A DNA stretch of 64,000 nt, taken from Euglena gracilis (Eukaryota; Euglenida; Euglenophyceae; Euglenales). Positions 20,595 through 32,565 of this stretch are shown piece by piece (within the stretch, counting starts at the first letter, position 1; the number at the start of each line of letters is the position of its first letter). The notes below the pieces were generated by a model, which ran no database searches, was not told the DNA's origin, and saw only the letters and a program-made list of their open reading frames with translations. The position numbers were made by a program, and so were the translations under genes. The stretch lies in assembly GCA_039621445.1 (NCBI GenBank), contig CP154954.1, forward strand, positions 59,764,168 to 59,828,167, written 5' to 3'.

Positions 20595-21247
20595 AAATTG
20601 GTTATGGACTTTTTGGTGTTTGCTAGCGACCAGTCGCTAGCGACCAAGTCTACTGACCATTGGTGGTCGGGCCGACCACAAATTTTAAGTTTACCCTCCC
20701 TCTAAATTTTTTTTAAGCCCCCCTCCAAAATTTTTTACCCAAATGCCTTCCAAAACCTCCATTCGGGGTTTAATTTTCAGGGTTAATTTGCAATGTGTGG
20801 AAGGCAAGGATGGCCGAATTGCGCTCCCTATGGCCTCCTCCGGGGGGGGGCTGAGGCCCCCCCCCGATCCCCCGCCCAAAGTAACACAATCCCCTTGTGT
20901 GTGCAAGGCAAGGATGGCTGAGTCGCGCTCCGTAGTCTTATGTGTGCAAGGTAAGGATAAAGTCGCGCTATGGCTTCACAGAACAGGCACAAAGAGAATT
21001 ACTCAATTTTTTTTGTAAATTGACCCCCGAATGGAGGATTTGGAAGGCATTTGGGTGGGTTTTGAGTCATTTTCCTCCAATGTTTTTTTCGAGGGGGGGG
21101 GTTAAAAGCTTTTTCGAAGGGGGGGTGGACTTAAAATTGGTGGTCGGAGTGACTAGTCGCTCCGACCACCAATGGTCACTAGCGACTAGTCGCTAGCGAC
21201 CCTAGCGACTAGTCGCCAGCGACCACCAAAAAGTCCATCACCAATTT
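20595..21247. mobile_element. MITE with long palindromic ends (CTAGCGAC/GTCGCTAG)
   Basis: The left end 'AAATTGGTTATGGACTTTTT' (20595) and the right end, its near-perfect inverted complement ending 21247, bracket 653 bp. Each end carries repeated 'GACTAGTCGCTAGCGACC' palindromes and 'ggtggtcgg'. Inner arms ('aattttaagtttacc' / 'cttaaaattggtgg') extend the fold. There is no coding capacity, and the target duplication is not clear. Confidence 0.75.
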
Positions 21248-21599
21248 TTCGCTCGGGGCCAATTTGACCCAAAACATTGGCAAAAGGGAGATTGCGCAAG
21301 TAGGAAAGAATTTCATCGCAAAAAGGGGGAGAAACATGAAATTTTTGTGGAAGAACCCCCCCCAAAAACAGATGGCCCAAAATGCATCCCAAAAAATGTA
21401 ACGGTCAAGAAATTCCTGAAAAATTCCTTTTCAAAAAAATGAAAAAATGACTAATTTTGGACATAAAAATCACCCAAAAATGACCACTTTTAAACCAAAA
21501 GGCATTTTTTTGTTCAAACATGGCCCAAAAATGGCCAAAAATGATTACTTTTTGTGCCCAAAAAATCACCGATTTTAGGATGCGTGCCGCCCTTCTCGT
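21248..21599. other. Spacer, no supported gene
   Basis: Sequence with 'aaaatggccaaaaat' and 'aaaaatcaccgatttt' motifs shared with 12290-12340. Nothing else is visible. Confidence 0.4.
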
Positions 21600-21854
21600 G
21601 ATGGGATGCAACAACATGGATGCTGCCTCCCGACCACCTCCAAAGTGGCATACTTCCCCCGTGACCCCCCCCCCCCCGTGGCCCCCCCCGTGACCCCCCC
21701 CATGACCCGCACCCCCCCCCAAAATCCAAATTGTGTGGAGCTGAACAAATTTGTGTGTGACGCCTGCGGTTTGGCATATCATTTTCATTGCCAAGATTTG
21801 CGGCGGCCACCAAAGTATGGCTCTTTTTTGTGTAAAGCGTGTCGTGTGCTGTGA
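21600..21854 (+). pseudogene. PHD-finger fragment
   Basis: The frame reads VCDACGLAYHFHC, then R-R-P-P-K-Y-G-S-F-L-C-K-A-C before a stop at 21852-21854. The spacing C-x2-C, Y-H-x2-H-C, and C-x2-C is that of the second half of a PHD finger, a zinc-binding module that often reads histone H3 tails and also occurs in several transposon proteins. The N-terminal half is interrupted by C-runs with 'CCCGTGACCC' units (21655-21720), so the finger is probably broken by a repeat. It may be an exon of a chromatin gene or of an element. Confidence 0.55.
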
Positions 21855-22232
21855 TGTCCGCCACTCCCTGTCGTTGTGCTCCAAGGCAACCAAGCCTTTT
21901 GTCGTGTTGTAGAGTGCCCCCGACCCGCCTCACCCGTTGAGGACCACCCCGGCCTCTCAACCGCACGCCGATTTTTCATGACAGCGATTTTTGCTTCTTG
22001 CTCGCGGTTGCCACAGATGCCCTAATGGAAAACGTGCCTGAACACACATGCTTTAATGGAAAACGTTTCATTGCCACAACTGCCCTCATTGAAAACGTGT
22101 TCATGACCACGAATTTCAGGGCAGGCATTTGGCAGGCTGAACAGGTTTTTAAATTGCTTCAGCTTGTTCTTGAACTTGGACTTGTATCTTGACTTTGTAA
22201 GTTGAACCCCACCAGGGGCCTTCACTTGTCCG
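21855..22232. other. Spacer with a short tandem motif
   Basis: 'TTTCAATGGAAAACGT'-like units recur three times (22020-22040, 22050-22070, 22085-22105). Otherwise nothing could be supported. Confidence 0.4.
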
Positions 22233-22649
22233 CAGGGTTCGATATAAGGAGGGCGTACATGGTTTAGGTGGGGGGGGTGTCCCCCCCACCCCTCCCCCCC
22301 TCCTGGCCCGCAGGGCCCCCACCTGCAAGGGGGGTCCGGACCGACCCTGGGGGGGTACCTGGGACCCCCCCCCAAAAAGGGTCAATTTTTTCCTCCGGCG
22401 CTTTGCGCCGAATTTTTTTTTTTGCATTTTGGCCAATTTTTGCCCAAAAAGTGCCCAAAATGGCACTTTTGGTCGATTTGGGGGGTCAAAATTTTTCGGC
22501 CCGGCGCTTCGCGCCGGGCCGAAAATTTGTCACCCTGACCGCGCCACTGTTTAGGTTTGGGGGGGGGGGCCTGCCCCCCCCCCCCCCCCCCCCGGCCCAC
22601 AGGGGGGGTCCGGACCACCCCCCTCCTCCTCTCCTTATATCGAATCCTG
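22233..22649. mobile_element. hAT-type MITE family 3 with 8-bp target duplication
   Basis: The left end CAGGGTTCGATATAAGG and the right end, inverted complement with one change (CAGGATTCGATATAAGG read inward), bracket 417 bp. The direct repeat CTTGTCCG lies outside both ends (22225-22232, 22650-22657). An 8-bp duplication and ends starting CAGG fit the hAT superfamily. The inside holds C/G-runs and 'ggcgctttgcgccg' palindromes. A partial copy lies at 39443-39585, and a lone end is at about 28105. Confidence 0.88.
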
Positions 22650-22988
22650 CTTGTCCGCCATGTTTCATACGGAAAAATAGACATTAATATTTTTTTGAGA
22701 AAATAATTAGGAGAGAGCAAATTCGCTCATGGGAGAATCATAACTTTTTTAAAACAAAAAATCTTTTTTTTTGAATATTTTCTCGATGTTTTGTCCAAAA
22801 AAACTTTCTTGACAAAAGAATAGCAACCCTAGTTATAAATTGTTCGAAGTGGCAAAAGCTTGTCTGCTTGAAGCCCCAAGAGTTTTCCATTGTTGAGATG
22901 CCTCATGACAAGAAGGCCTCGGCGCCTTCACTGCACTACACTGCCACTGCCAGTGCGCTGACCCCCCCCCCCCCGGCGCAAGGCGGTA
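22650..22988. other. AT-rich spacer, no supported gene
   Basis: AT-rich sequence followed by a short G+C-rich stretch. No gene or repeat could be supported. Confidence 0.4.
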
Positions 22989-24037
22989 GACTGGGGGGGG
23001 GGGGTAGTGGGTAGTCGGCCGACTAGTCAGCCGACTACCCAATTGGTCCACCGACTAGTCCTAGTCGGTAGCTAGTCGGCGAGACAGGGGGGGGGGCAGT
23101 GGGTAGTCGGCCAACTAGTCGGCCGACTACCCACTCTAATGTACTAACGGGTCAAAACCGCCGACTTTTAAGCCCCCCCCCCCATGAACAAAATCCAATG
23201 GAAACTAGTCGGTGGCTAGTCGGCGGTCATAAAAATGGTCTGTGGCGGGCCCAAATCACCCGGAAATGGTCCGGATGGGTCCAAATAAGTGTCTTACGCC
23301 TAAAAAAAAAACCCCCAGATGGAAATCTTTGGTCAGTGGGGGGTCGGTGGGCCCTTGATGGGGGTCCGGAGGGGTAAAAAACCAATGATGAAACAGGGTT
23401 TACATTAAAATCCTTTAGAAATGCAATCTGCAATCTGCGTTTTGCATCACGAGAGGCAGAAAACTCCCCCCTCCACCCCAATCCGAGACTCAAATAACAA
23501 AATCCCTTCTGTGTTGGCAACATACTCGGGTGCTAAGTCGTTTTTGTGGCTCACTTTGGCATAGGCGGGGGGGGGGGCTCCGCCCCCCCCGCACCCCCCC
23601 TCTCAAATAACAAAATCCCTTCTATGTTGGCAATACACTTGGAGGGATAAGACCCTTTTTTTGTGCAAATTTTGACTTATGTTGAAAATTCAATGGGGAG
23701 AGGTGTACTTTTGTCAAAAGTGGCCCAAAATGGACATTTTCCCCCAATTTTTTTTTGCATATTCACCCCCGATTGGGGGGTTCTGGAGCCATTTGGGTGG
23801 GTTTTGACCGGCGTTGAGGTGATTTAGACAAATTTTTTTTCCCAGGGGGGGGCTTAAAAGTCGGCGGTTTTGACCCGTTAGTACATTAGAGTGGGTAGTC
23901 GGCCGACTAGTCGGCCGACTACCCACTACCCCCCCGCCGACTAGCTACCGACCAATCAGTCGGCCGACTAGTCGGCCGACCAATTGGGTAGTCGGCCGAC
24001 TAGTCGGCCGACTACCCACTACCCCCCCCCCCCAGTC
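22989..24037. mobile_element. TA-flanked element with ~180-bp inverted ends (GACTGGGG... family)
   Basis: The left end GACTGG plus G-run and TAGTGGGTAGTCGGCCGAC and the inverted right end bracket 1,049 bp, with TA at 22987-22988 and 24038-24039. The arms extend inwards through 'GGGTAGTCGGCCGACTAGTC' palindromes to 'gtactaacgggtcaaaaccg' on the left (23142-23161) and its complement on the right (23868-23887). A direct repeat 'caaataacaaaatcccttct' occurs at 23490 and 23603. No transposase is seen. A truncated copy starts at 28829. Confidence 0.85.
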
Positions 24038-24039
24038 TA

Positions 24040-24318
24040 CTTGGCACTCCCCCCCCCGCAACTGTGAACAGCATCGCAACGTGCACAAACTCCATGCTGG
24101 GTCCATGGGAAAGTTTTTGAGACATTTTTGGGGGGTGGGGGCAGAGGAAAGGGGTAAATGGCCAACACAAAACACCCCTTTCGTACCGGACTTCCTTTTG
24201 GACCCTCCACCACCAGAAGGCCACCGTGAAAGGGATCATGAACGGGTTCATGTTTTGGACCATCCCCGTTGAATGTGGCCCAAAATCCAGCAACTTTTGG
24301 GGGGGGGGGGCAACAGTA
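24040..24318. other. Spacer with C-run, no supported gene
   Basis: A C-run (24047-24055) and mixed sequence. No exon could be supported, although both strands have short open frames. Confidence 0.4.
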
Positions 24319-24433
24319 CCATGCCCCCCCCATATAAGACCCCCCCCTCGGTAGCCAAAATCCCAGGGGGGGTCTTATATGGGGGGGGCTTATATGGGGG
24401 GGGGTAGGGGGGGTCTTATATGGGGGGGCATGG
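24319..24433. mobile_element. TA-flanked poly-C MITE, CCATGCCCC family
   Basis: A 115-bp element starts CCATGCCCCCCCCATATAAG and ends in the inverted complement CTTATATGGGGGGGCATGG, with TA at 24317-24318 and 24434-24435. The inside repeats 'GTCTTATATGGGGGG'. At this size the element is almost nothing but its ends. Confidence 0.85.
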
Positions 24434-24435
24434 TA

Positions 24436-25009
24436 TGTCCATAGTGTTTGCTGCCTTCTTGGCAATTGTTGCAAAAAAAGGCCGTGGATGCTGTTCAGTT
24501 TACCCCACTACTATGATATGTTCTGGCCTGTGTTTCTTTTTTTTCCCGAACAGCAGCCAAGACACCATTGTGGTGTCCGGGATTGTGTTCAGGTAACCTG
24601 CTGGTCTAATAAATGAGAGATGGGCTTGAGGCCAAGTTGTTGGGGGGCTTTGGGGTGGCCCTCAAAGGCCCCCACAATGCTTGGGCTTCAGGTGATATTC
24701 AGGTGAGAGGGTGTGGATGCCGTTCAGTTCACCTTAATACTCCAATGTGTCCCCCCAAAGTGCCCCCCAATAGCTTGGCCTTAAACCCATCTCTCGTTTT
24801 CCAGGACCACCGGTTCACCTGGACTTTTTTTAAAAAAAAGTCTTGGACCACAGGAGGGGGGGGTCCGGACGGGGGCCCACTTTTTGGTGCCAATTTTTTT
24901 TTGAAAAGGTGCTATTTTTTTGCATTTTCGCGATTTTTGGCCATTTTCGGGGAAAAGTGCGTGGGTCCCCCAGAACCCCACCCAGGGGCGGGCCCCTCCA
25001 CTCACACTA
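24436..25009. other. Spacer with a diverged direct repeat
   Basis: 'GTGGATGCTGTTCAGTTTACC' (24483 onward) recurs as 'GTGGATGCCGTTCAGTTCACC' (24713 onward), about 230 bp apart. No exon is supported. 24840-25000 has C/G-runs. Confidence 0.4.
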
Positions 25010-25310
25010 TAAAATGGGTATGGGGTGTCTGTTCCGAATCACCTGGGTTTGACCCCCAACTCCCCGCCTGGCCCGAGTTATTCACGCGCGAAGGGGTCTA
25101 AACTGGGTAGGATCGCCCCCTCCCTTTTACCCCCCCCTTTGGACTCTGCCATTTCGGCCAAAAAATGTCAATTTTCATTAACTTTAGCATTTCAGAAAAA
25201 AATCTGAAAGTCACCGTACATTGAAAGAGTGTAATTTGTAAAATATAATTTACGCGAATTTTGCAATGCTAGTCTTTTCGGCCGTCCATCACATGCATGT
25301 CCCATTATAG
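25010..25310. repeat. Deleted relative of the satellite-bearing element
   Basis: 25034-25150 matches the leader at 6435-6560 (ACCTGGGTTTGACCCCCAAC, 'cgcgcgaaggggtc'), and 25205-25305 matches the tail at 62230-62330 (gtaatttgtaaa, 'aatgctagtcttttcgg'). The satellite part is absent. This third copy shows that the family exists without its array. Confidence 0.65.
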
Positions 25311-26216
25311 CTAACACTCACTATATTTTGCCCGGTCTCTCCTTTTTTCTGCCTCCCGTCCCAAAAAAATTTGCACACTCGTTTCAAAATTTTTGCCCCC
25401 TGTCCAAAAAACGCTGCCCCCTGTCCATTCTCTTTTGCCCAAAAAACCTCGAATTTTTGCCTCTGTCCTCCAAATTTTTGCCACCTCCAAAGACATTCTC
25501 CCGCCATTTTCAGTTGAAATGTCTGCTCAGAATGTTCCACAATGTTCCACAGAATGTTCCACCCCTACACACTCACACTGTGACATTTAAACACCATTTT
25601 TGCATGTTGAAAAATAAAAAAAATTGTATTTTGATGCATTTCTGAATGGTGTGGTGTTGTTCAATTGTGCCCAAATCTGCTTTCACCCCGTGAGCTCACA
25701 GACCACAGCCTTTTTCTGTTTGGATTGCTTGACTTGGTCAGACGGTCCATGGATCCATGACGCATTAGAACGATATCTATCTGTGAATACAAATGCGTCA
25801 AAAAGGAAGTTTTAAAACATAATTACAGCTGGAAGGCAGTGGGATTGGTTCTTTTGTGGCCCGTCCCTCTCCTTACAAAGACTCGGAATTTTTTTTACTG
25901 TGCCTCTTTGAACACATTTTTGTCACCGCATGGTATGGTGGAAGGTTGAATGACCCTCGCGCATGGACCAAAAGTGCCTTTCCCCCTCATTGCCAAACAC
26001 GCCGTGCGTTGTGTTCACCGTTTCCCTCAACCTGCACCCCAAACTCTCTCGTGTGAATCACAACCATTGTTGCCAACCAAAACCAACGTTTAGGCATGCA
26101 TCCGCACCTCTCATTCTTTCCCCAAACACAGTTGAAGGTTTTTTTTGGTAGTGTATCAAACAAACTTCCTTCTGGAGAGCTGTCTGCAACATCCTGTGAA
26201 ATTTCAATTGTTATTA
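25311..26216. other. Spacer with weak open frames
   Basis: Open frames at 25328-25645 (plus) and 25289-25540 (minus) arise from a sequence with repeated 'ttttgcc' and 'ccaaaa' themes. No splice-bounded exon or domain could be supported. Confidence 0.35.
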
Positions 26217-26437
26217 CCCTCACCCCCCCCCCTCAAAGTGTCCCCCCCCCTTAAAGTGGCCAAAAAGTTTTGGCAAATTTTGGTTTACCCCCCTTAAAGT
26301 GGCCATTTTCTTTCGGCGCCAAGGACGCAGAAGGCCAAAATTTGCCCCCCCCCCAAAGTGTCCTCCCTTCCAGAGTGGCCATTTTGGGGTCCCACAAAGC
26401 CCAGAGGGTGGCCACTTTTGAGGGGGGGGGGTGAGGG
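26217..26437. mobile_element. TA-flanked poly-C MITE, CCCTCACC family (complete copy)
   Basis: A 221-bp element starting CCCTCAC plus C-run plus TCAAAGTG and ending with the inverted complement. TA lies at 26215-26216 and 26438-26439. Inner sequence 'agtggccattttctttcggc' and 'ggtcccacaaagcccagagg' matches the copies at 15395 and 15642. Confidence 0.88.
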
Positions 26438-28700
26438 TATTTGGATTGATGATCACATTTATTTGCCGTACTTATGTTAATTTATGTTGATTCTGTTGAA
26501 CGTTTCCTTTTCACATTAACTGAAAAAAATTTTACGGTTGGCAAAAGTTTCGGGTCTCAAGGGCAAAAGTGATGGGATTTGTGGCAAAAATTTTCACCCG
26601 GGTGGCAAATATTTTTTGGAACCCTGGCAAAAGTGAGGGGTCCAGAAGGCACCGTATTTTGGGACGGGGGGCAGAATTTGGAGGGGTTAGCTATAACAGC
26701 TCAGCACTATTCAAAACCTGGTCAAATAAGGGGGGGGGGTCAGAAATTTGGCTTTGGAAGAAGGCGGTAAATTTTTTTCAGAGCTTTCGGCGCCTGAAAG
26801 AATTTTTTCTCCAAACCCAAATTGGCTGCCTTTGTTCCATGCCGGCACTCTCTTGACCCCGCTGAATTGGGCATTTATTTTTTCTGGCCTTCTCCCGCTT
26901 CGCCTTCAAATAGGCTTCCATGACGTTTTTTTTGTTTTTTTTTAAAAAAGCATATTTTTTTAAAAAAAACATGTTTTTTTTTGTTTCAAAAAAACAAACA
27001 AGCCGTCAACCTTGGGGGCGGTGGTAATTTGCATTTTTTTGCATGATGAAAAATTTGTGAAACGTCGCATTTTTTTGCATTTATTTGCGTATTTTGTTTC
27101 TCCGATTTTGTTCAGGTATTTGCATATGCAAATTGCTCCTCAATTTGGACAACTACAAGTTGCATACTGCACGTTTTTGGACCAATTTCACATGAGCAGT
27201 AGTTGCACAATGAAATATAAGTGGATGCATCCAGGAGAACCAACTATTTTACCAACTACTACTACCAACCAACTACTACTTCACAAGATTGCATCATATT
27301 TTCCTTTGATGTTGCATTTTCAGAGCATGTGAAAGACTTTCCTCTGCAATGGGAAAGTGTAGAGCCTTGGGGAGAGCCCAAAGGAATTAAAGCACATCTT
27401 GTGTTTTTTTTGCATTTTTTTTGCATTGCAAATTTTGAGTAGCCTTGTTGCCTGCCCCTCCCCCCCTTGGTGGCCAGCACCTTTTTCCCGGCCAGCACCT
27501 TCCAGCCGGTTGGGTGTACCTACAAAGGCTATTGGGACACAAAACTGAAGTCATTTTTAATGAATGTGGCAATACTGCATCCGCAATGGTGGGTATTACT
27601 GGCACAAGTGGTATATTATTCTTTCACTTTCTATAATTGATATTTTTTTCCTCGTTGAATGAGGTGCTCTTGTCTCCTTTCACAGGGATGCCGTGATAAC
27701 CTGCCGTTAATGAGACATTTCATGGCAGAGGAGGATTGTGACAGCAGACAGGCTGCTTTGGGTGGAGTTGTGCAGCTCGGACCCTGTCAGGAAAGGGGAA
27801 AAAGATGGAAAACTTTTGGTGCGCGGGGGTGGTAGCCTCCCCCCCCCCCCCCACTCAATCAATTGGAGGTTGGGGGGCGGGGGGGGGGGGAGGGACCCGC
27901 CCATTGGGCTGGTCGGCTGACCAATTGGGTTTTATCATTTTCCGATTATTTCCTTTGTTGAATGTTTCCCCCACCCACTTTTGGCCCGAAAATAGGAAAG
28001 TTGGACCTGGGTGATTATCACCCCCCCCCTTTCCTGAAATTTTGCAATTATTATGATCCTCAAACGACATATTTGCCATTTGAAACCTCTCAGTGTCTGA
28101 ATCAGGGTTCAACATAAGGAGGAAGGTTTGGAGTAGAAAGTGACCTACTCATTGTTGATGGAAGAACGATGAAAGCTTCAATTTATGATCCCACTATTTT
28201 GCCCCCCAAATCAGCCAAAAGTGCCAGAAAAGTGACAGCTTGGGCAAATCTTTTCAAAATGCACAAAATTTTCGGCGCAGGGCGGTGGTCCTGCCAATTC
28301 CCCTTAAAGCGAGTGAAGGCTCCTCCGTTATCTAATTTACTTCCTTGTTCAAGTTTCATTGTCTGTGTTTTGTCCACACTTTCCGAAATCTTGAAAATTT
28401 ATTTTTGCCATTTCCTCATGTTAAACCACGGCAATTTTCCCACAAAATCTGGGTCCGAACCATGTACCGGAACCAGTTCCTGAACATAATTTTTATTGTT
28501 GTTTTTGCCTTTATTTCGTGTATTCTGAAACAAAAATAGCAAGAATATGATACTCCCTCTCCCAGTAGTGGCCCTGGAGTTCGGCTGCCCAACCAATATA
28601 TCCCCCTGCCGCACCCTTGTGAAAGAAATCAAGCACGGGACAATCATATTTTCCAAAGAGATTGGTACAGGCAGATGGATTGCCAATGACGTTCCAGGAA
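26438..28700. other. AT-rich region with repeat remnants
   Basis: No gene is supported. 26690-26730 has the tail 'AGCTCAGCACTATTCAAAAC' that also ends the elements at 10790 and 62335. 26920-27000 has poly-T/poly-A palindromes. 27835-27895 has C- and G-runs next to a 'CGGCTGACCAATTGGGT' piece related to the element at 22989. 28105 carries a lone hAT-family-3-like end (CAGGGTTCAACATAAGG). Short open frames show no domain. Confidence 0.45.
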
Positions 28701-28705
28701 GTATT

Positions 28706-28828
28706 TGTGTTGTGTTGTATTGTGTTGTGTTGTGTTGTGTTGTATTGTATTGCATTGTATTGTATTGTGTTGGTATTGTGTTGTATTGTATTATTTTCTC
28801 TTACATTATTGTATTGTATTGTATTGTG
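28706..28828. repeat. (TTGTR)n microsatellite
   Basis: About twenty pentanucleotide units, TTGTA or TTGTG, run with a short break at 28792-28806. Both strands are open across it. The truncated end of a GACTGGGG-family element begins directly after it (28829), so the element may have inserted into, or been captured by, the microsatellite. Confidence 0.92.
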
Positions 28829-31039
28829 CGCAATAGACTTGGGGGGGTAGTGGGTTATCGGCCGACCACCCAATTGGTCGGCTGACAAGCCCTAGTCGGT
28901 AGAATTTATGCACCTGTACATGTAAAAACAGGAATGAAAATGTCATGTGCAATAATTTTATGTGATAATGAAGGCAAGAGGTGATTTATTATGTATATAA
29001 TACAGCAAAAATGACCATCTTGGGCACAATGAATGCGGAGGAAGGTTTAGAGCAGAACCCTCCCAGGCAAAGCCACTTTCCCACCCACCTTGGGGCCAGC
29101 ACTCTCCGCATGCCTACTGTTCTTGTGTCTGTACCCATTCTTCGTTCTACTGTTCCCGGGTTTCAATGAAATAAAATTTTCCAAACAACTGTGGTTTAAG
29201 ATCAACCGATTCACAACCGAAAAGGAACAAGCGGGCTGGCGGCGAGCCCAGCATCTCCCCTCAGATGGCGTGCACCATTCGGCCAGCGCTGGGCATGTCC
29301 ATGTCACTTTCGATCTCCGCCATGCCGAGCTCACTGAAAGGGGTTGATGCCTGCCTTGGACAGGGTTTGGCAAGAACGGCTTTGGGATTTGATTCATACA
29401 GTTGCGATGGAGGTTCGGCATGTCTGACGAAGACCCTCGGCCACCAGGGGGGGGGGGGCATCCCATTTTGCCGGGCCGAGGGGGTCGGGCCCCCGTGGGG
29501 GGTCCGCCGGGACAGCCGGAATTTCCCAACGGAAATTTCATTGGTATGGTTCAGCATGCTGTGCCGAGGGGGTCGGCAGACCAAAGGGGGCCCATTTTGC
29601 CATTTTGCCGAGCTGAGGGGCTCCGACCCCAGGGAGGGTACGCCGAACTTCCCATTCTGCTGTTGGTCCCGTCAATCCCTGATGCGGATCCAGTGAGGAA
29701 GGAACTGATGAGTGCTCGCAGGTCACGTTGCGCTCTTGCATTATGGTGGGAGCATCTTTTTGTTTGTTTTGTAACCACAGTAAATCTCAAATCAAATACA
29801 TTGTCATTTGAATCCACTTTCTGCCCACCTGCCCCGCCATTTGCCCCGGATGAAAGCCTGGAGCTTATTTTGGGTCTGTTGCTGAATGGGAAACTCTGTT
29901 GAGCTTGGTTGAAAGAATTTTGTCACTGGCAAAGCAGTGTATATCCATCCCCCCAGCCCTCTGGCAACCTGTTTCCCCACCAAAATCTGGCCAAAGGAGA
30001 CAGACAGTGGGGAGGGGAGGGCCAATTGTGGGGGTGCCACTTCCAAAATAGCAGTTTGGGGCTCTGGCTTTTTTCGGCTAAAGGTTTCTTTGAAACCTCT
30101 CCGTTTTTTTTTTCCTTCGAAAAAAGCATTATGATTGTTGGCTGATTTCATTATGATTGTTGATTGATTTTTTTTTTTCGGTTCTCTCCTCTAAATTGCA
30201 GCACCTTTGGGGTGTTGGAGTGGGCGGTGGCAAACAACAGGAGAATAATTTGGGCTTGCGGGATGTGGACATTTTCAAAAATTCATGATCAATAAAGGTT
30301 TTTGACAGAACCGGGGTCATATTTAGTGTCAGGTTTTGTTCCTCTGTACAGAACTCCTCCCCCTTGAACGTTTGAGCTCTTCCTGGTGCCTCCCCCCCTT
30401 GGTGTCCGAAGGTGCGTTAGCCGAACCATTTCCTTCCCACCATTGCACCAAATCCGCAGTTTCTGGAGACAATTTCAGAAAAAATCACTTCACACTTTTT
30501 TGGAGTTGGTTATCCCAGATGGGATTCCCCTCAAGAAACGTCTTCAGTGCAAACTTTAGGGGGTTAACCACATATGTGGTCTTCAGTTAAGACCAAGAAC
30601 CCGACATTTCCTGTCTGTCAGGGGCCAGCTAATTTGCCCATCGGGGTCCCAAAACACATGGGCATTGGGCTGCAATAATTTGGACGAGATCAAAAAATTA
30701 TGAACCCCTCCCCCGGAGGCGGTAGTCTAATCATGTGCATGCAATTGTTAATCAAATGTGCTCTTGTGCATGTTGAAAATCACTGTGGGGTTTCCATCAG
30801 GTGCAGGTCTGCACTCTAAGGGAGATATCTTCTTTTGCAAGGGGTGCTGGCAACTGCTTTGCACCTTGGTCTTAAATCCCGAGGCGGTGGCTTCAATTGG
30901 GGGCAGGATGCAACTTTTGGACGTAGGGGCTTCTGTTCGGGGCAGGGGAGTATGCTTCGAGGTTTGTGGCATTTTCTTTAAGTGACCCGTTGACCACAAC
31001 GTCGTCACGCTGTTTGCAATTGTTTTCATGTCTCAACAG
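28829..31039. other. Region without a supported gene
   Basis: 28829-28905 is a partial GACTGGGG-family end. 29440-29640 holds three diverged copies of a G+C-rich unit 'ttttgccGGGCCGAGGGGGTC'. The plus- and minus-strand open frames across it (up to 166 codons) come from that repeat. The rest is unremarkable AT-rich DNA. Confidence 0.4.
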
Positions 31040-31301
31040 CAAACTTGAAAAGCTCTACCGTGAACAAGGGGAGCAGGATGCGTCGGGGCAGTCAAGGGCA
31101 TTTGAGGCGATGAAGGTCCCGTCCGACCCCACATTTCAGGTTTGTTTTGAATGTTTAGTCAATCTCAGTCCCACCATCCATGATGGGGCTTGGCTTGAAC
31201 GCCTCAAAACAGAGGTGGGGAGGGGGGTCGGAACCTACGTCAAAACAGATGAGGACTTTTCAGTTCGGAAGCCGTCGAGGGTGAAGTCTGTGAAAATTTA
31301 A
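31040..31301 (+). CDS. Candidate terminal exon, unknown protein
   Basis: An acceptor (catgtctcaacag, ending 31039) precedes a frame reading SKLEKLYREQGEQDASGQ, A-F-E-A-M-K-V-P-S-D-P, LSPTIHDGAWLERLKTE and ending K-P-S-R-V-K-S-V-K-I at a stop (31299-31301). The composition is protein-like and there is no repeat inside. No family is recognised. An upstream exon was not identified. 'ttcagGTTTG' at 31137 could also be a donor after F-Q, giving a shorter exon. Confidence 0.4.
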
Positions 31302-32184
31302 TAGGTCCTTCATATTTCGCCCAAAGTCTGAGAAAACCATCTGAGATCTTGTAAACTGTTTCAGAAAAAAGAATTTTTGAATTTGACTCTTTTGGAAGAG
31401 TATTCAAGCGTAAAGAATGCAAAAAAAAATGCAAAAATGTGAAGCATATCTGATGTATTAAGAAATCACCAAAATAATCAAAAACTTGAGGAAGGATTCA
31501 AATTTAAATAATTGGCAAATATTGAAAATTTGAGGGACAGTCGGTTTTCCCAATCTCCGCAATCGGGCCGCTGGTTCAGGAGGCGGCTGGACTCCCCTCC
31601 CAACATCCAAGGGGTGCACCCCCCCCGACTGAAGAACATAGATGTCTGGCCTAAATTTAGACCAATATGGCCCAGAACCCAAATTCAAGCCTGATTTCGT
31701 CCTAACTCTTAACTTCGACATGGCCCTAATTCTGTTCTGACTCCATATAAACAACGGAATTCACCAAAAAATGCCTCTGAAGCCCATTGGGGAACTTTTA
31801 AGGAAATGGACCTCTCCCTAAATGGAAAAATATTGCTTTAAGACATTTTATGAACATGAAGACATTCAAACTGTTTAAAAAAATTAACAAAAAAGAAATT
31901 TGTAAAATGCCAAAAAAATCTCCATCTGAACAACCCACACCTGCAGACAAAGAGCATTGGAAACTGATTTCCTTGGGCAGTTAAATTGGCACAGGTTTTA
32001 CACATGGGCCGAAAAAATGGGGAATTTTCATATCCTGTTTGATTTGAGCAAAAGCGAAGGAATGCATCATTAAAAGATGAGGGAATCCTAACCTTAACCA
32101 TCACCCTATCCCTGACCAATAACCTAAGCCCTGTTCCTCGCTTAGGCCTTCCAAAACATTTGTCCAGGACTTCTGCGTCGGGTC
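31302..32184. other. AT-rich spacer, no supported gene
   Basis: AT-rich sequence; only short open frames of both strands without domains. Confidence 0.4.
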
Positions 32185-32435
32185 CAGGGATTTTTTTAAG
32201 TTTGGACCCCCAATATGGGTGGGTCCGCCGGACCCCCTCCCCCCCCCTGGGGGGGTCCCCCCCGGAGGGGGGTGGGATATACTTTTCGGCGCCGCAGGCG
32301 CCGAAAAAATTCTATTTTTAGCACTTTTCGCGATTTTTCGGCCATTTTTTGTGGGTCCCCCGGGACCCCTCACCCCCCCGGGCCCCCCCCGGGCCCCCCC
32401 CCCATCACTCCCCCCCGGTCTTAAAAAAACCCCTG
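32185..32435. mobile_element. hAT-type MITE family 1 with 8-bp target duplication
   Basis: The element runs from CAGGGATTTTTTTAAG to CTTAAAAAAACCCCTG, inverted ends with one or two changes. The direct repeat GTCGGGTC lies at 32177-32184 and 32436-32443. At 251 bp it encodes nothing; the inside has C/G-runs and 'CGGCGCCGCAGGCGCCG', a palindrome. A sister copy with a different 8-bp duplication is at 58470-58760. Confidence 0.95.
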
Positions 32436-32565
32436 GTCGGGTCAGGCAAATTACAGGGGAATTTTCTTTGGACCCTCTTTGTTAAAAGCTGGGGGGGGGT
32501 CCGAGTCCTCGGGTCGTTCATTTACTGGACCCGCAGTTTAGTGCTGCCTTTTCATGTCCGCGCAG

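Noticed and set aside
28511-28888. Peptides of N-T-I-Q / V-L-Y-C-I repeats
   Set aside because: Translation of the (TTGTR)n microsatellite.
31680-31745. CTAAATT/CTAACT-like telomeric repeat
   Set aside because: The units are irregular (cctaactcttaacttc, ccctaattctg) and not in tandem.
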